A stretch of 64,000 nucleotides of DNA, from contig NC_133014.1 of the NCBI RefSeq assembly GCF_048564905.1, positions 10,859,136-10,923,135 on the forward strand, given 5' to 3'. The position numbers were made by a program, and so were the translations under genes. Below are positions 1-12,064 of this stretch, piece by piece. Position 1 is the first letter of the stretch. The number at the start of each line of letters is the position of its first letter. Below the pieces are notes generated by a model that ran no database searches, was not told the DNA's origin, and saw only the letters and a list, made by a program, of their open reading frames with translations. Source of the stretch: Vicugna pacos. Taxonomy: Eukaryota > Chordata > Mammalia > Artiodactyla > Camelidae.

Positions 1-1822
1 CCTCTCCAGCCAGGGCCTCCTGAGCTGCATTCATAGCTGCATCCTGTTCCTGCAGGATGAATTGAGCTGAGGTCACTCCCCGGTGGCTCTGGGTCTCTAC
101 AGCAAGGATGGGTTTGTTGGTGGCAGGAGGTGGAGAGCCCCCTCTCTGTGGATGGGTGTCAAGAATCAAGGGATAGGAAGGATGGTCCCTTGGTGGATAG
201 GAGGTGCCTGGATCATTTTCCCCCAACCCAGGCTTCCTCTGGTGTTTCAGTTCAGGAACTGTGCAGTCCTGGAAGCAGGGGAGAATGAAAGAAGTCTGTC
301 TCTTAGCCATGCCAGACCTTTGGACTTGGTCCCGGAGGGGGCTGAGGATTTCTGGGTGGTTAGTCCCGTCCAGCCCATCTTGGATGCTCTGAGCTGAAAA
401 GATCAGATGTCTTGCCATGGTTAAAAGTGCACCTGAGTCCTGAGAGCTGTGCCCACCTGAACAGTGCTGGGCAGCTGCACCCAGGACCAGGGAGGATTGC
501 TCCAGCTGCTGGATCAAGACTCTCAGGCCATTTCGGAAAATGGGATCTCGATCTTGGTCCACATACCTGCTAATCACCTGCGCTATGTGGGTTGCTCGAC
601 CCTGTAAATACGCCACCAGTGGAGAACACTCTCTGGAATCTCCACTCCTCAAAGTCCATGTAAAAAGGTCCAAGCGTTTGGTCATTTCCTGAACCGACAC
701 ACTCAGGAACTCAGGAATATTGAGAACATCATCAAAACATGCTAATAAGCCTTCAGACGCCCTGGCCCACTCCTGAAGCAGGGCCTGCAGGGTAGCAGGG
801 CTCCAGTCCAGACCAGACCCTTGGGGACTTTGTGAGAAAAGCTGCTGCACTCTGACCACAAGCCCCCAAAGGCCGACCATGGTCGCCTCCATGTCTTTGC
901 CAGTCTGTCGTCGGGGGCAGCAAACCAAGACCAAATGAGCCACACTGAGCATCTGCTTGGCCTGGTCATGGAAAGCAGCGAGGAGACGCTGGAGGCGCTC
1001 AGGCAAGGCCTCGCCATCGCACGGGGAGGAGACAGGGGATGTCGCCAAGGCAGCTTGGACCAGCCTTTGAAGAGGACTTTGCGTGTCGGTGAACGTGTCC
1101 AGGATCTGGCGCAGCAGCCCAGTGCGGACCTCGTGGGAGAGGTCCTCAGTCGCCGCCCGCAGCGCCGCGCACTCCTCCGCCGGCTCCTGGCTCCCCCCGC
1201 CCGTCCCCGGAGGCCCGCCGATCGGGTCCAGGCGCCGGGCGCCGGCGCTCCGCAGCTCCAGCAGCCGGCGGCAGCGGGCCACCAGGCGCAGGCGCTCGGG
1301 CGGTGCGGAGCAGGCGGCCAGGCGCATGCAGTGCCAGACCACGGCCGCCAGCGGCGCGTCCAGCCGGTCGCCGCGCAGCCCCTCGGGCCCGGGCGCCGCC
1401 AGCAGCTCGCGCAGCTGCCGCAGGCGCCGGCGGAGCGCGCCGTGCGGGGCGCGGGCGGCAGGGGCCGCGGCGCCGGGCTGCAGGCCCACCAGGAGCTCGC
1501 CCAGGGTCTTCCTGGCCAGAGCGAAGACGTGGCGCCGGGAGGCGGCCAGCTGCGGGTCGCAGGGTCGCCGGAGGTGGCCGCGGGCGGCCGCGAGCAGCGC
1601 GGGGACGCAGCCCCGCAGCAAGCGGCCGGCGCGGCCCAGGCGCTCCCCGGATCGGCGCGCGATCAGGCCGCCCAGGCGCTGCAGCGCCGCCGCCAGGTCC
1701 GCGAAGGGGCCGCGCAGCGAGGCCGCGTCTCCCGCCGCTTCCAGCGCGTCCAGGCAGGTCAGGCACCAGCCCGCCGCCCGCACCATCTTCCTGGCCATCG
1801 CAGCGTCTTCCAGGAGCAGGAC
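1..1822 (-). CDS. catenin-like gene, giant third exon (open at window edge)
   Basis: One reading frame stays open from the acceptor CGAATAG|GTCCTG at 1822 to base 1, 607 codons without a stop. It begins VLLLEDAAMARKM and covers what in alpha-catenin is the rest of the N-terminal domain and the whole middle (M) region. The last ~120 codons in view are Pro/Ser/Gln-rich (SYPPRDHPS, GGSPPPATNK), consistent with the linker before the actin-binding domain. Codons encoded at about 1140-1790 have nearly all G/C at third positions. In the known alpha-catenin and vinculin genes this stretch is split over many exons, so the fusion is unusual. Confidence 0.85.
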
Positions 1823-4800
1823 CTATTCGAGCAATCAGGGGAGGAGAAGCAGGAAAACGGTTTCTGGAGCCGCAGCGAGAGCAATGGCAGCTTCCTCACC
1901 ACCCCCATCCCCGCTGTATAAGCAAACATCCTTCAAAAGACCGAAGAGTGCAGACTCCCAGAGCTAACAACAACGATAATGTCACCTACGAGTGACGATT
2001 AAAGAAAGCACTTGGCTTAACTGAAAATATGAGACCCCCGAATTGGGCTACACTTAATGTGGGGTCCAATCTGGCTTTGAAGCGCCCATCTCTCCTGATT
2101 GGAGGAGGAGCAGCCAGCCGTCTACATGGTTAGCACCGCATCACAAACGACAGGGTGTTTAGGAAGGACTTACTATTTGCATGAGGATGATGGAGGCTGG
2201 AGAGATGGCCTCTCCCAAAGTGCCTCTGAGAAACCTTTCCTAGTCTGACTCTGCTGCTCCCAGACGCCTCTGTCCATCCCCTTCAACAGAGCTGGTACCC
2301 AACCACTGCCCAGGGCATGCCCTCTCTTCCACCCATCAGCAGGTGCCAAAGCCCTCCGGGTCTGCCTCTCTCATCTCCCCGTGTCCGATCTTACTTTACT
2401 GAGGATCTGTTAAACTACCAATACAGCCCCCCATAATAAGCCACACTACTGAAGTTTTAATGATGAACATTATTAATACGTTAATACTAGATAATATTTA
2501 AGGCATATAGATTCTAACAGAAAGCAATGTCCCAGCTGAAAGAGTTGTGCCAGATGGTGGAATGCCAGGAGGGAGAATGGGGAGTGTTTGCAGGCTGAGG
2601 GATTATCCTGGCCCCTGAGATCCTCTCAGCCACAGGTCAGCACAACAGGTTAGCCAAATAGGCTAAGAGTTGCAGAAGTTTCAATACCTTCTCCCTATAG
2701 CTTCTGGCCATGGGTAGGGTGAGATCACCCCTTTATTATTAGGGGTTGGTGGCCAAGTGTAGGGGATGAGGGGGTCACATGTGGGTTTAAGATCACAGAC
2801 TCTAACTCAGTATGTCTACCCAGCATCCTATGGTAGCTTCCACATTTAGCATTTATTAGTAAATTGGTAATGAACTCTGTGTCTGTGATCTTGGCATAAA
2901 CTCGGGCAGCTTCCCCTCTCTGGGGTAGGCACCCGTTGTGGGAATGACATGCCAGGTCCATGCTTCCCAGCAATGAGCACTCTGTCCAGACCAGCCAGCC
3001 AGCCAGCCAGCCCTGACATCAGCCTCACCTTCGTGGTGGCCACCAGGATCTGCTGAGCTGTGGTCACTAGCTCCTCCTGGTGGCTCTGACATTCCGGCCG
3101 AAGATGGAGCTTTTGGGCAATGAGCGTGATGTTCCTGGAAGACAGGATCAGAGACTCGGCAGCAGAGCCCATTTCCTCCTGGAGCCACTCTTCCTCAGAG
3201 TCTCCTGCCAGCCTGGACAGACGTGTTTTCACTCAGCAGTTACCAACCAATATAATGTTACAAAAAAGAAACATTCCCATAAAGAAACTATGATACATAG
3301 AAATAACGGAGCACTCACAATAAAGCCATTAAAACGGTGGTTAGGTCTATAGATACGGTGATAGAAGCCACTCCAAGACTTGATAGTGAGTAAATAAAAC
3401 CAAACTACAGAATAGCATATAAGACAAGATTTCCTTTGTTTTCAGTTATGTGCAGATCTCCATAGAGAGCCATTTATCTCGAAGGATAATCAAACTGTGG
3501 TTCTATCTTGGCATTTTGAAATATGCTTTGTTCCTTTTTGAATTGCTCTCATTTCCCCTGCAATGAACGTATATAATTACTACAAAAGACCAGTAAACCT
3601 CTTCTTGTAAGGAAGAAATATCTAGACTCTCATTTCAACCCCTGTTATCAAGAGGAGAGTTCTTATGTAACAAGAATCAGATTCCATGACCACAGATGTC
3701 CACAGCAACTGTTTTGTTCACGTGACTGCAAACATTTCTTTTTCAACAGTAATCCTTAATTGTGCAAAACAAGAAAAGTCCCACCTGCTCTGGCCTGATC
3801 TCATAATGGTTATTCTTTGCAAATGAGGCTGAGCTCTGTGCCTCTGGAATCTCAGGCTGGGAGGACACAGGAGTGCCAGATCGAGCGATCTCAGAGAAGC
3901 TCCTCTCAGATTTTGGTCCCTTATTTGGTGTCAGCCAATTTCAATGCTCCTCACCCCTTCCTACCCCAACAATCCAGCTACCCTCACATGAAATATTCTC
4001 TGAGTTCCGAGGGTGCAGGGTCACACAAACCCAAGCTGCCCAACACAAGAAAATAGCAAAACATTGGGGAAAAAGAGTCCTGGGAAGAACGCGTGACAGC
4101 TGTGGCCTTCTTTTATTTTACTTTTGGCTCCTCGTGGAGAATTTGCACATCAGCTGTTCAGCCCATAACTTTGATACTCAGGCCATAAATATGACTGGGC
4201 CACATTCTGGCAACTGAACAGCGGCTGTGAGCATTGGTGTGCAGGACTTTGTGTGGACATATGCTGTCATTTATTAATAAATAGCTAGGCATAGTAGGCA
4301 TATGTTTAAAGAAACTGCCGAAATGTTTTCCAAGGCCGTCGTACCAGGCTGCATTCTCAGCAGCAGTGTGAGAGTTCCAGTTCCTCCACGTCCTCACCAA
4401 TAACTTGGTATAGTCTTTTCAATTGCAAAAAAATGGGTAATGCTCCCTTGCTGTGGTTTTCATTTGTCTTTCCCTAATGGTTAGTAATATTTTATTCTCA
4501 TGAGAATTTTGTCATATGCTTACTTGCCATCTGCATAGTTTCTTCGGTAAAGTATCAGCTCAAACCTTTTGACCATTTTTATCAGTGGTTTGTTTCTCAT
4601 TCTGAGATTTGATGGTTCTTTACATATTTTTATATACACTCTTATCAAATAGATGCTTTACAAATATTTTCTCCCAGTCTCGAGCTTCTTTTCATTCTCT
4701 TCCTAGTGTCTTCTGAAGAGCAAAATTTTTTCATTTTTTGAAAAAAATCAAATTTCTTCTTCTGTGCTTTAGGTGTTGTATCTAAGAAATCAGTTCTTAA

Positions 4801-7800
4801 CCCAAGATCTCAAAGACTTTCCCCCTATGTTTCCTTCTAGAACTTTCACAGATTTGGGATTTATATTTAGGTCTATGATCTATTTGAGTTAACTTTTATA
4901 TATGATCTAATGTATATATCAAAGTTCATTTTTGGGGTATATAAATATCCAATTATTCCAGCACTGTTTGTTGAAAGACTAACCATCTGCCACTCATTTG
5001 CCTTTAAACCTTTGTAAAAAAAATCAATACTAATTTATACCAAGGATTCATGGTATAATGAACAAATTCATACCAAGTGCACAGTATTAAAAGAATAATT
5101 TTAAAATGCATAACTGCATTATAGAAGAGAAATCGCACAGAGCATTTATTGGACCACAGTGTAATTCCACTAGAGATCAGAAAGATAACTAGAAAATCTC
5201 CAACTGTGTGGTCCAGGAGAGACTGAAGTTGGAAGTGGAGGGGAGACAAGATGTCTGAAGCCAACATCTTTCCCGGGGCTGCTGTGATGATCACGCTGAC
5301 CGTGCAGACACAGCCCCAACGGCACGGTTCACCCAGACTCTAAAGCACACGGTCCTCTGGGGACCCTAGGAGCCCTTCCCTGTTTACCAACCAGTAGGAG
5401 CTCCTGTATGTATATATACACATACACACATATACATATATATGCATATATATATATACACACACACATATATACACATACACACACATATATCCATGGA
5501 TAGATATGCTTTATCTGAATTTTTTAATGAAAAGGGAGAGATGGGGAAGAAAAAGGTTGGGAAGAAGGAGTGAGAAGGAGAGAAAGCAAACATCTCTGGA
5601 ATCAATATATACTGAATGTCCACTCTGGTTACCTCTGGGCTACAGGCTTATAGGTAATTCTTTCATTCCTCGTGTCATTCGTATTTTCTAAATGTTCATC
5701 ATATCATCCATTTTTAAGCTCCAGGAAACGTATCCTTGGTGTTGGCCTCTTCTTGGGGGGTCTTCCCTGAAGCCCTGACCTGCTGCCAACACTGGCCTGC
5801 TGATGTGGCAAGTTCCTTCCGGCCTCCTGAGAGCTTCCGCAGCAGAGAGAAGCACTGGAACTTGCCAGCCACACACTTAGCGCGCTTTGTACCGATTGCC
5901 TCCTCTTGCCCTTTCCTGAGAACTGCTGGAGGAGCTGCCCTCAGAGCTGATGGAGCCAAACCCAAGTCAGAATATAAAGTATTTGCAGTGTTGCCCTGAT
6001 TGATGGGCTGGACCTTTTCCCACGGTCATGAGCACAGATAATTCTCTTTATAAAAAATTTACTTGCCCGGAACAGACGATAACAGCAAGGGTATTCATAG
6101 TGAAACAGACAAAAGGGACATTTGCCTTCTCTCAAAGTTTAGCGTGCCTTTTTGTTGCGTGCGATGACAAAATGCATTTAAAAACTTAGAATGTGCAAAT
6201 GAGTATTAAATTTGGATAAAATCACTCCATGCACTAACTCCTGGGTAAATTATTATAAATATTTTGGCAAATTTGTATCCATGAATGACTACCTCATGTA
6301 AGAGGACTCACACAGTATTTGTTTTTTAGCGTCTGGCTTATTTCACTTAACACTAAATCCTCAGGGTTCACCCATGTTGTAGCATGTGTCAGAATTTCCT
6401 TCCTTTTTGAGACTAATATCCCACTGTACGTGTACACCACGTTTTGTTTATCCACTCATCTGTTGACTGACCCTTGGGTTGTTTCCACCTTTTGGCTGTT
6501 GAAAATAACGCTGCTACAAACAGGAGTGTACGCGTATCTGTTAGAGTTCCTGTTTTTCACATAGAATCAGAAGTGAAATTGCTGTGTCATATGGTAATTC
6601 TATTTTTAGTTTTCTTGAGGACTCATGTATAGTTTTGAATTCTTTGCTTCTAACTCACTTAACTTTTGAGCATGAGTATTTTTTCAAAAATATTTTTGTA
6701 ACTCTTAATAATTTCGAACTTCCAAAAAATTTTGCAGAAATAATACAAGCTTCAATATGTGTTTCAACCAGATTCGCCAGCTGTTCTCATTTTGCCATGT
6801 CTGCCTTATCATTTTCTCTCCTTCTCTCTGTGTTTGTATGTGTGTGTGTCTAGAAAGTTCCAGACACGATGCTGCTTTACCCTAAAATGCTTCAATGTGG
6901 ATTACCTAAGAATGAGGACATTCACTTTGAGAACCACAAAGCAGTTATCAAAATCAGAAAATGAAACAGTGATACAATGCCATTATCAAATCCAAAGTCA
7001 GTATGCTAATTTTGCTTATTGTCCCCAGTCTGAGAACATGAATGAAATTTAATTGCCAAGTCCTGTGGTGGGCAGTTTTAAGATGCCCCCACCCCAAAAT
7101 TCCCATTCCTCCCCAAATTGGTAAGCAGATGCAATTAAAGAGACCTTAAAATAGAGAGATTATCCTGGACTATTCGGGGTGGGGGGGTCAGTGTAATCAC
7201 ATGAGCCCGTAAAAGCAGCAGAGGAAGGCAGAAGGGGTGAATGTGAGAGAAACTTGACCTGCCATTGCGGGAGGGGCCACAAGGAATGCAGGCAGCTTTG
7301 AAGAGCAAAGATGAGCCTCTCTGGCTGAGAGCCAGCAGACACACAGGTTCCTCAGTCCTAGGACCACAAGAACAGCCTGACTGAGCCTGGAAACGAACTC
7401 TTCCCAAAGCCTCTACAAAAGAGCCCGGCCCATGGGCATCTCCATCTTGGCCTGTGAGACCCAAAACAGAGGAACCAGCCAAGCCCACGAACTCCTAACC
7501 TTCAAAATGATGAGATACTAAACTTTGGGGGTTTTGGTCCTGGAGTTTGTGATGACTTGTTACAGCAGCAATAAAAAACCAATGCCGGTCCCCTCAGCCT
7601 CCCTTAATCTGGAACAGTTCTTGAGACTTTCTGTCTTGACCCTTGACTCCTTGTGGAGAGTCCAAGACAGTTGTCTGTAGAAGGTCTCTGAACTGGGGTT
7701 TGTCTGATATTTTATTAATAGCTTCAGGTTCTGCATCTCGGGAACTGATTCCACAGCAGGGGTGCTATGTCCTTCTCAGTGAATCATATCGGTGGGTGTA

Positions 7801-9804
7801 AAATGTTTTTGTCCCAATAATAGTAATGTTAACTTTGACCACTTGGTGACATCTGCCAGGCTTCTCCTCCGTAAAACTATTTCCTCCTTTTAAAATGAAT
7901 ACTCTACAGGAAGAGACATAGGGACAATATAAGTATCCTGCTCCTCATTAAACTTTTGCCCACTAATTTTAGCATCTATTGATACCCCTTGCCTGGAACA
8001 GTTACTATTAAGATAGGTGAATTCTCTGTTCATATTAATTCTAGCTCTATATTAGCTTACAAATTTTGTTTGATAGCTTGCTTCCCCATGTAAAGCAATA
8101 CTATAAGTATTTCCCCTAATTAATAAATGTTCATCAACAGCATTTTAAGCATCTGTTTAATGTTTCACCATAAGGTTATATCGTGGTTTACTAAAGTAGG
8201 TCATTTAGCTTCCTTCTACTTTTTCATAATTTTAAATAATGACACAACAAATGTCCTTGTAAATACATCTTGGCTCATATTTATGAGTATTTCCTTAGGA
8301 TAAATGAGTAAGATTGGAATTAATGAGTCAACAGGTACATATTTTCTAAAGTCTTGGATCTGTATTATCAGATTATCCTCTAAAACACCATTAGTATATG
8401 AGAGGACCCATTTCTGCCAACAATGAGCATTATCATTATTCTTTAATCTTTGTAAATATGTTGAGCTGGGAAAACAGTATCTTACTATTTAAATTTGCAT
8501 CTGATTGTTTGCTAAAAATGTTTAGGGGTAAAGAGTTGAGAGTATGAGTAAGATTGCATATATATTTCAGATTTTAAAAGTCATTTTTATTTCTTCTTTG
8601 GTAAAATATCCATACTTTCCCCACTTTTCTATTTTGGCATTTGACTTTTCCTTTTTGATATAGGCATATGTTTACTTTTCTCTTTGCTCTACTGCTCGTG
8701 AGAGCAAGGACCCTGAACGTCTTATTCACGCTGTATTTCAGCACTTAGAGCCTGACACTTTAGTAGGTGGGCAGTAAATACTTGTTGGATGAAACAGAGG
8801 AATATTTATGAGACTTCTTTCTATTTTAAAGATATATCTGGAGCAATCTTTCATCAGCTATCATGTGCCAGGCACTGAGCTCAGTGACTTGTGTATATTA
8901 TTTCTCATACCCTGATGACAGTTCTATGAGATTTGGTTATTATCTCTACCTTCACAGAGGAGGTACAGAGAGGTTTCAAGATCTTAGCTACAGCCAAACA
9001 ACTCGCAAATAGTGGGGATGGGATTCAAACACGGGAAAACTAATTCCAGCATCTACAGTAAGTTTTAGGTTATAAAAATACAAAACTTTTGTTATAGTAT
9101 TCTCTTTCACTTACAGAGTTTGGGTTTGTTGTTATAACTAGGCTCTTTAATTTTAACCCTGGAACTGGAATTTAATACGGAAATAATTTGCATGCTAGCT
9201 TACTCATAAAGAATCAGGCCCAATGCACTGAGTGACAGGCAGGACAATTAGGTTTGGACAACTCTGAAGATTCTTATCTCTGTAGTAAAAAATAATCTGT
9301 GAAATAAGAATGAACCTAGAAATCTTCTAATGGGATATGCAATGGCTCCTTAGTGGGAAACCCAGTCAACTAATTCTGAAGTATTTGCATAATGAAATTT
9401 CACTCCAGCTGATAAATAACGACGTGTTTAGCAGGTTTGCTTTATGTTTTACCACTTTATCTGTCACACCCGACACCTTTCCAAAAGCATCTAGGAAACT
9501 ATAATAAGGCTCTCGTTACACTCTTCCTCCTCGGTAAACTTGTCAGGGTAACGGGCTTGAGTTTGAAATGATTACCTTCGGGCAGCTTGCACAAATCCTT
9601 CACTAGCTTGAGCCAATTCCTCTGCCGTCTTCTCCAAAGAGGCAAATACTTCATTCCCCATGTCTCTCCTCTCTAATGAGATGATCAGATGGTAAAGCCG
9701 AATGGTCATTGGTGAGATGATTCTCTCAATGGCCTTGTTCTGTATCATGGAGCCGACGTCATCCAAGAGGAAGGACTCCATCTGTGGGCAGAAGTATGAC
9801 ATGG
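1..9804 (-). CDS. vinculin/alpha-catenin superfamily protein, 3' end off window
   Basis: Spliced gene on the minus strand: exons 9804-9576, 3212-3029 and 1822 to beyond base 1. All junctions are GT-AG and phases agree (2 then 0), giving at least 744 residues from the ATG at 9802. The N-terminal helix (IQNKAIERIISPMTIRLYHL) lines up with the start of alpha-catenin (IRTLAVERLLEPLVTQVTTL), about 19 residues in, which supports this Met. ATTKVLLLED near residue 138 matches the AVTRLLILAD region. Around residues 505-530 IPEFLSVSVQEMTKRLDLF matches the alpha-catenin DDFLSVSENHILEDVNKCV segment, followed by GRATHIAQVI against GRAARVIHVI. Family proteins are helical-bundle scaffolds linking cadherin/catenin or talin complexes to actin; the actin-binding C-terminus would lie outside the window. 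It is too divergent to call CTNNA1/2/3, CTNNAL1 or VCL, so I give no symbol. Function is inferred from family only. Confidence 0.85.
1823..3028 (-). other. intron 2 of the catenin-like gene
   Basis: No gene or named repeat recognised. A short (AGCC)n run lies at 2988-3012, right beside the exon-2 donor. Confidence 0.6.
3029..3212 (-). CDS. catenin-like gene, second coding exon
   Basis: The 184-base exon starts after TGTCCAG and ends at ACGAAG|GTGAGG. The single leading G completes Arg76 from the previous exon; it encodes residues 76-137 and ends in phase 0. The text runs LAGDSEEEWLQEEM to EELVTTAQQILVATTK, the helix just before the VLLLED turn supplied by the next exon. An alternative acceptor 8 bases downstream (GGCAG|GAG) would break the frame, which favours 3212. 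Confidence 0.85.
4225..5040 (-). repeat. old L1 fragment (antisense)
   Basis: Read on the minus strand this is mammalian L1 3' sequence. On the plus strand it shows the familiar antisense phrases such as GCAGTGTGAGAGTTCCAG and TGGTTTTCATTTGTCTTTCC. Diverged and without an open frame. Confidence 0.7.
5406..5492. repeat. (TA)n/(CA)n microsatellite
   Basis: Alternating TATATA and CACACA blocks over about 85 bases; likely length-polymorphic. Confidence 0.9.
6235..7045 (-). repeat. L1M/L1ME 3' end (antisense)
   Basis: The plus strand shows typical antisense L1 text: GTCTGGCTTATTTCACTTA, TTCACCCATGTTGTAGCATG, then the L1ME 3' UTR with CAGACACGATGCTGCTTTAC and ATTGTCCCCAG. The same 3' UTR family recurs near 57640 and 63425. 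Confidence 0.75.
7055..7585. repeat. MaLR-type LTR fossil (MLT1-like), solo
   Basis: Recognised from text shared with MLT1 LTRs: AGATGCAATTAAAG, ACCACAAGAACAGCCTGA, and the end TTACAGCAGCAATAAAAAACC. No internal region is attached. An ancient, diverged solo LTR of the ERVL-MaLR group. Confidence 0.6.
8100..8560 (-). repeat. old LINE-like sequence
   Basis: Phrases such as CATAATTTTAAATAATGACAC and TCCTTAGGATAAATGAGTAAG resemble antisense L1 3' ends. Heavily diverged, so the subfamily is uncertain. Confidence 0.45.
8690..8800 (+). repeat. L2 3' tail
   Basis: Carries the L2 terminal phrase: GAGAGCAAGGACC...CTTATTCAC...GCACTTAGAGCCTGACAC...AGTAAATACTTGTTGGATGA. Confidence 0.55.
8855..9045 (-). 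repeat. MIR (antisense)
   Basis: Antisense MIR text in order: ATGTGCCAGGCACTGAGCTC, TACAGAGAGGTTTCAAGA, GGGATGGGATTCAAACACGG. Confidence 0.7.
9576..9804 (-). CDS. catenin-like gene, first coding exon
   Basis: Acceptor TCTCAG is followed by CC and then the ATG at 9802-9800, so a non-coding 5' exon must lie upstream, as is common in alpha-catenin genes. The exon encodes residues 1-75 and two bases of Arg76 and ends at the donor AG|GTAATC. Starts MSYFCPQMESF; a second Met (residue 8) is a possible alternative start. Content is charged and helical (LEKTAEELAQASEGFVQAA), like the first bundle of alpha-catenin. Confidence 0.82.
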
Positions 9805-10129
9805 CTGAGAGCAAAAGAGGAAGACAGCCTTCTAGTCAGGATAGAATGGATAACAACAGGTCAGAGTCCCTGCTATAATATCAAGAAAAGTCAGATAAAT
9901 TATAAAAATTACACCCCAAACACATGAGGGAGCTGCAGCAGCGAGGACTATGAGATGAATTAAGATTTCTGGGAGGGGAGACTCCTTCTGAGATGAGTTA
10001 GTATAGATGACAATTTCCTTAGGGGCGTTCCGTTAATTCTGGGCACAGACTCAGGAACAGAGCCAGGACAAGTCAGAAGTCCAGGGCTGGGGGAAACGAA
10101 AAGAAAACTTTGTGATAATTAAAATTATC

Positions 10130-10715
10130 ACCTAGAAACATTACATAATCCAACTGCCGAAAATCAAACACAGAGAGAAAAATTTTAAAGCATCCAGAGA
10201 ATAAACCATGCTATCTTTAAAGGAACAGTATTAAATCTGACAGATGACTTCATAGAAACAAAAGAATCCAGAAGATAATGGAATGGCATCTCAAAAGCGA
10301 TAAAAGAAAATCATTTCATTGTATAACCAGTGAAAATATACTTCAAAAAAAAGAATGTGCTGGGTGACAGAGCTGTCCTAAATATTGATTGTTGTGGTTA
10401 CATAACAGTGTACATCTGTCAAAACTTGCAGAATTGTATGCTAAAAAAAGGTAAAATTTACTGTATGTAAATTATGTTAATTTTTAATGAAAGGAAGGGA
10501 AAGAAAGAACTTAGAGAGAAATAAGGCTTCTGTCCTGTGTAAACTCTATTGCTTGATCATTTTAATACCCACTGCCATCAATTCAGTATAGAATTAATCC
10601 AAGCAGATTAGTGGAACAGAACACAGAATCCAGAAATAGACCAAGCACATCTCAGCATTTAAGACAATGGGATGGTACGTCAATTCAGTGAGAAACTAAT
10701 GGATTATTCAATTAA
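10130..10715 (+). repeat. L1 fragments (ORF2 C-terminal part and 3' UTR)
   Basis: L1 ORF2-like text (CAGAAGATAATGGAATGGCATC) is followed by L1 3' UTR-like text, then a second ORF2 scrap at about 10600-10715 (GGAACAGAACACAGAATCCAG). Broken and old. Confidence 0.6.
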
Positions 10716-12064
10716 GTTGTTTGGCTGACATTGTCAGATTAGGGCTCCTTAAAGTAAGAGACAGTCTTCCAACTGCGATTCCAACCTTGTTGCCCATTAC
10801 AGCAATTATGCTCCCCTTCCTTCTGACAGTTAAGAGCTGCCATATGGCCCCTGCTGTGCTGGGACCCAATTATCCTCATTGCTAATGGGAAGTCCTGTTC
10901 TGTGACAGCATCTCCGACCATTCACCCTGCCCTTCGGAAGACAGCCACTGCCGCACTTCCTATCTCCTGAATAAATAAAATGTCTTTCGAACTCTTCGTC
11001 CATTGTTTCGGCATCTCTACTTCACTTACTGCGGACCATTGATTTTTTCCAAGCCTCCAGAGCCTCTTAGCAGCACATTAGAGCTTTTCGTTTGGGGCTC
11101 TTGGCAGGGTGTTAAATCCTGTCATGTGAAAGATGCCCCATGTAGAGAAGCTCTTCCTCATCCAACCTTACTTTCTGCTGTGCCTTGATCCACAGCCATC
11201 AGGATCCACTCCAGGTACACGCTTCCAATTCCTCCTAGTGCTTGTTAATCAGGCCTTGCGGCTCCTTTACATATAATTCCTCCCTTCCTCAGCAGGCCCA
11301 GCATATCCCAGGTGGACGGGCCCTCAGAGAATGACCATAATGGCATTGCTGTCCTGTAAGACATCTCCCTCACAGTCTTCCAGAAATCAGGGAGCCTCCA
11401 TCTCCAGCCAGGCAGAGCATGCCAATTCTGCAGACCCAGTGGGTGCAGGGAAATGTGGACATTCAAGGAATTCAAACTCCTCTAGCCAGGTATCCAGATC
11501 CCCCCTCCCCAAGACATAAGGTCCCATGCCTTCTCTGGACACTTGACTAGACTGAGCATTCAGCCTTCTCTGAAGGTCCAGCAGTCTGAAAATTACGTCC
11601 TGTGCCTGCTCTTCGTCTCGTTGTGGCCCCAGATGCAGGGGACAGAGGGCCTCTCTAACTCGTGTGAGGGTGCCCCTCTAACTCTCCCACTTTGTTTTAA
11701 ATTGGTCTTTGCCCTGAGGCAGTCCTTTCCTCTCCTCAAAGAATCAGTGATATTCAACAACATCAATCCAATTCCACTGTCCTCATCATTCCTCTGTCTC
11801 CTGGACCTCACAGAAGCCAGTGACACTGCACGCGGAAGTACATCTCCTCTGGCCGTTTCTTGTCTCAATTCAAGGTCTTAGCAATTGTGCTGATAAATGA
11901 CAGGTTCTCTCGATACACCACCTCCAGTGAAGATGGGGGGGATGCCCGTTGCTGGTTGGCTGGTGAGTGATCCAGCTTCCCGGTACCGACTTTCTCAGGT
12001 TGGACTCCCTGATACAGAACATGGTATAGGGGTGTGAGGATGTAGGGGTCACTAAGTGAAGCAG

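Larger units (their letters stand above)
3213..9575 (-). other. intron 1 of the catenin-like gene
   Basis: Mostly old repeats, listed separately: antisense L1 at about 4225-5040 and 6235-7045, an MaLR LTR at 7055-7585, LINE-like sequence about 8100-8560, an L2 tail near 8690-8800 and MIR at 8855-9045. I recognise nothing at 3213-4200, 5040-5400, 5500-6230 or 9060-9575. Confidence 0.6.

Noticed and set aside
1146-1766. 206-codon minus-strand frame rich in Arg/Pro/Ala
   Set aside because: It is a shadow frame of the catenin-like giant exon; the real frame is offset and continues past base 1.
935-1995. Plus-strand frames of 230-328 codons
   Set aside because: Low-complexity readings of the GC-rich strand opposite the giant exon, with no family resemblance.
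5250-5330. ATG-led plus frame near an old L1 (MSEANIFPGAAVMITLTV)
   Set aside because: Looked like a retrocopy start but stops after about 30 codons, and I could match it to no protein.
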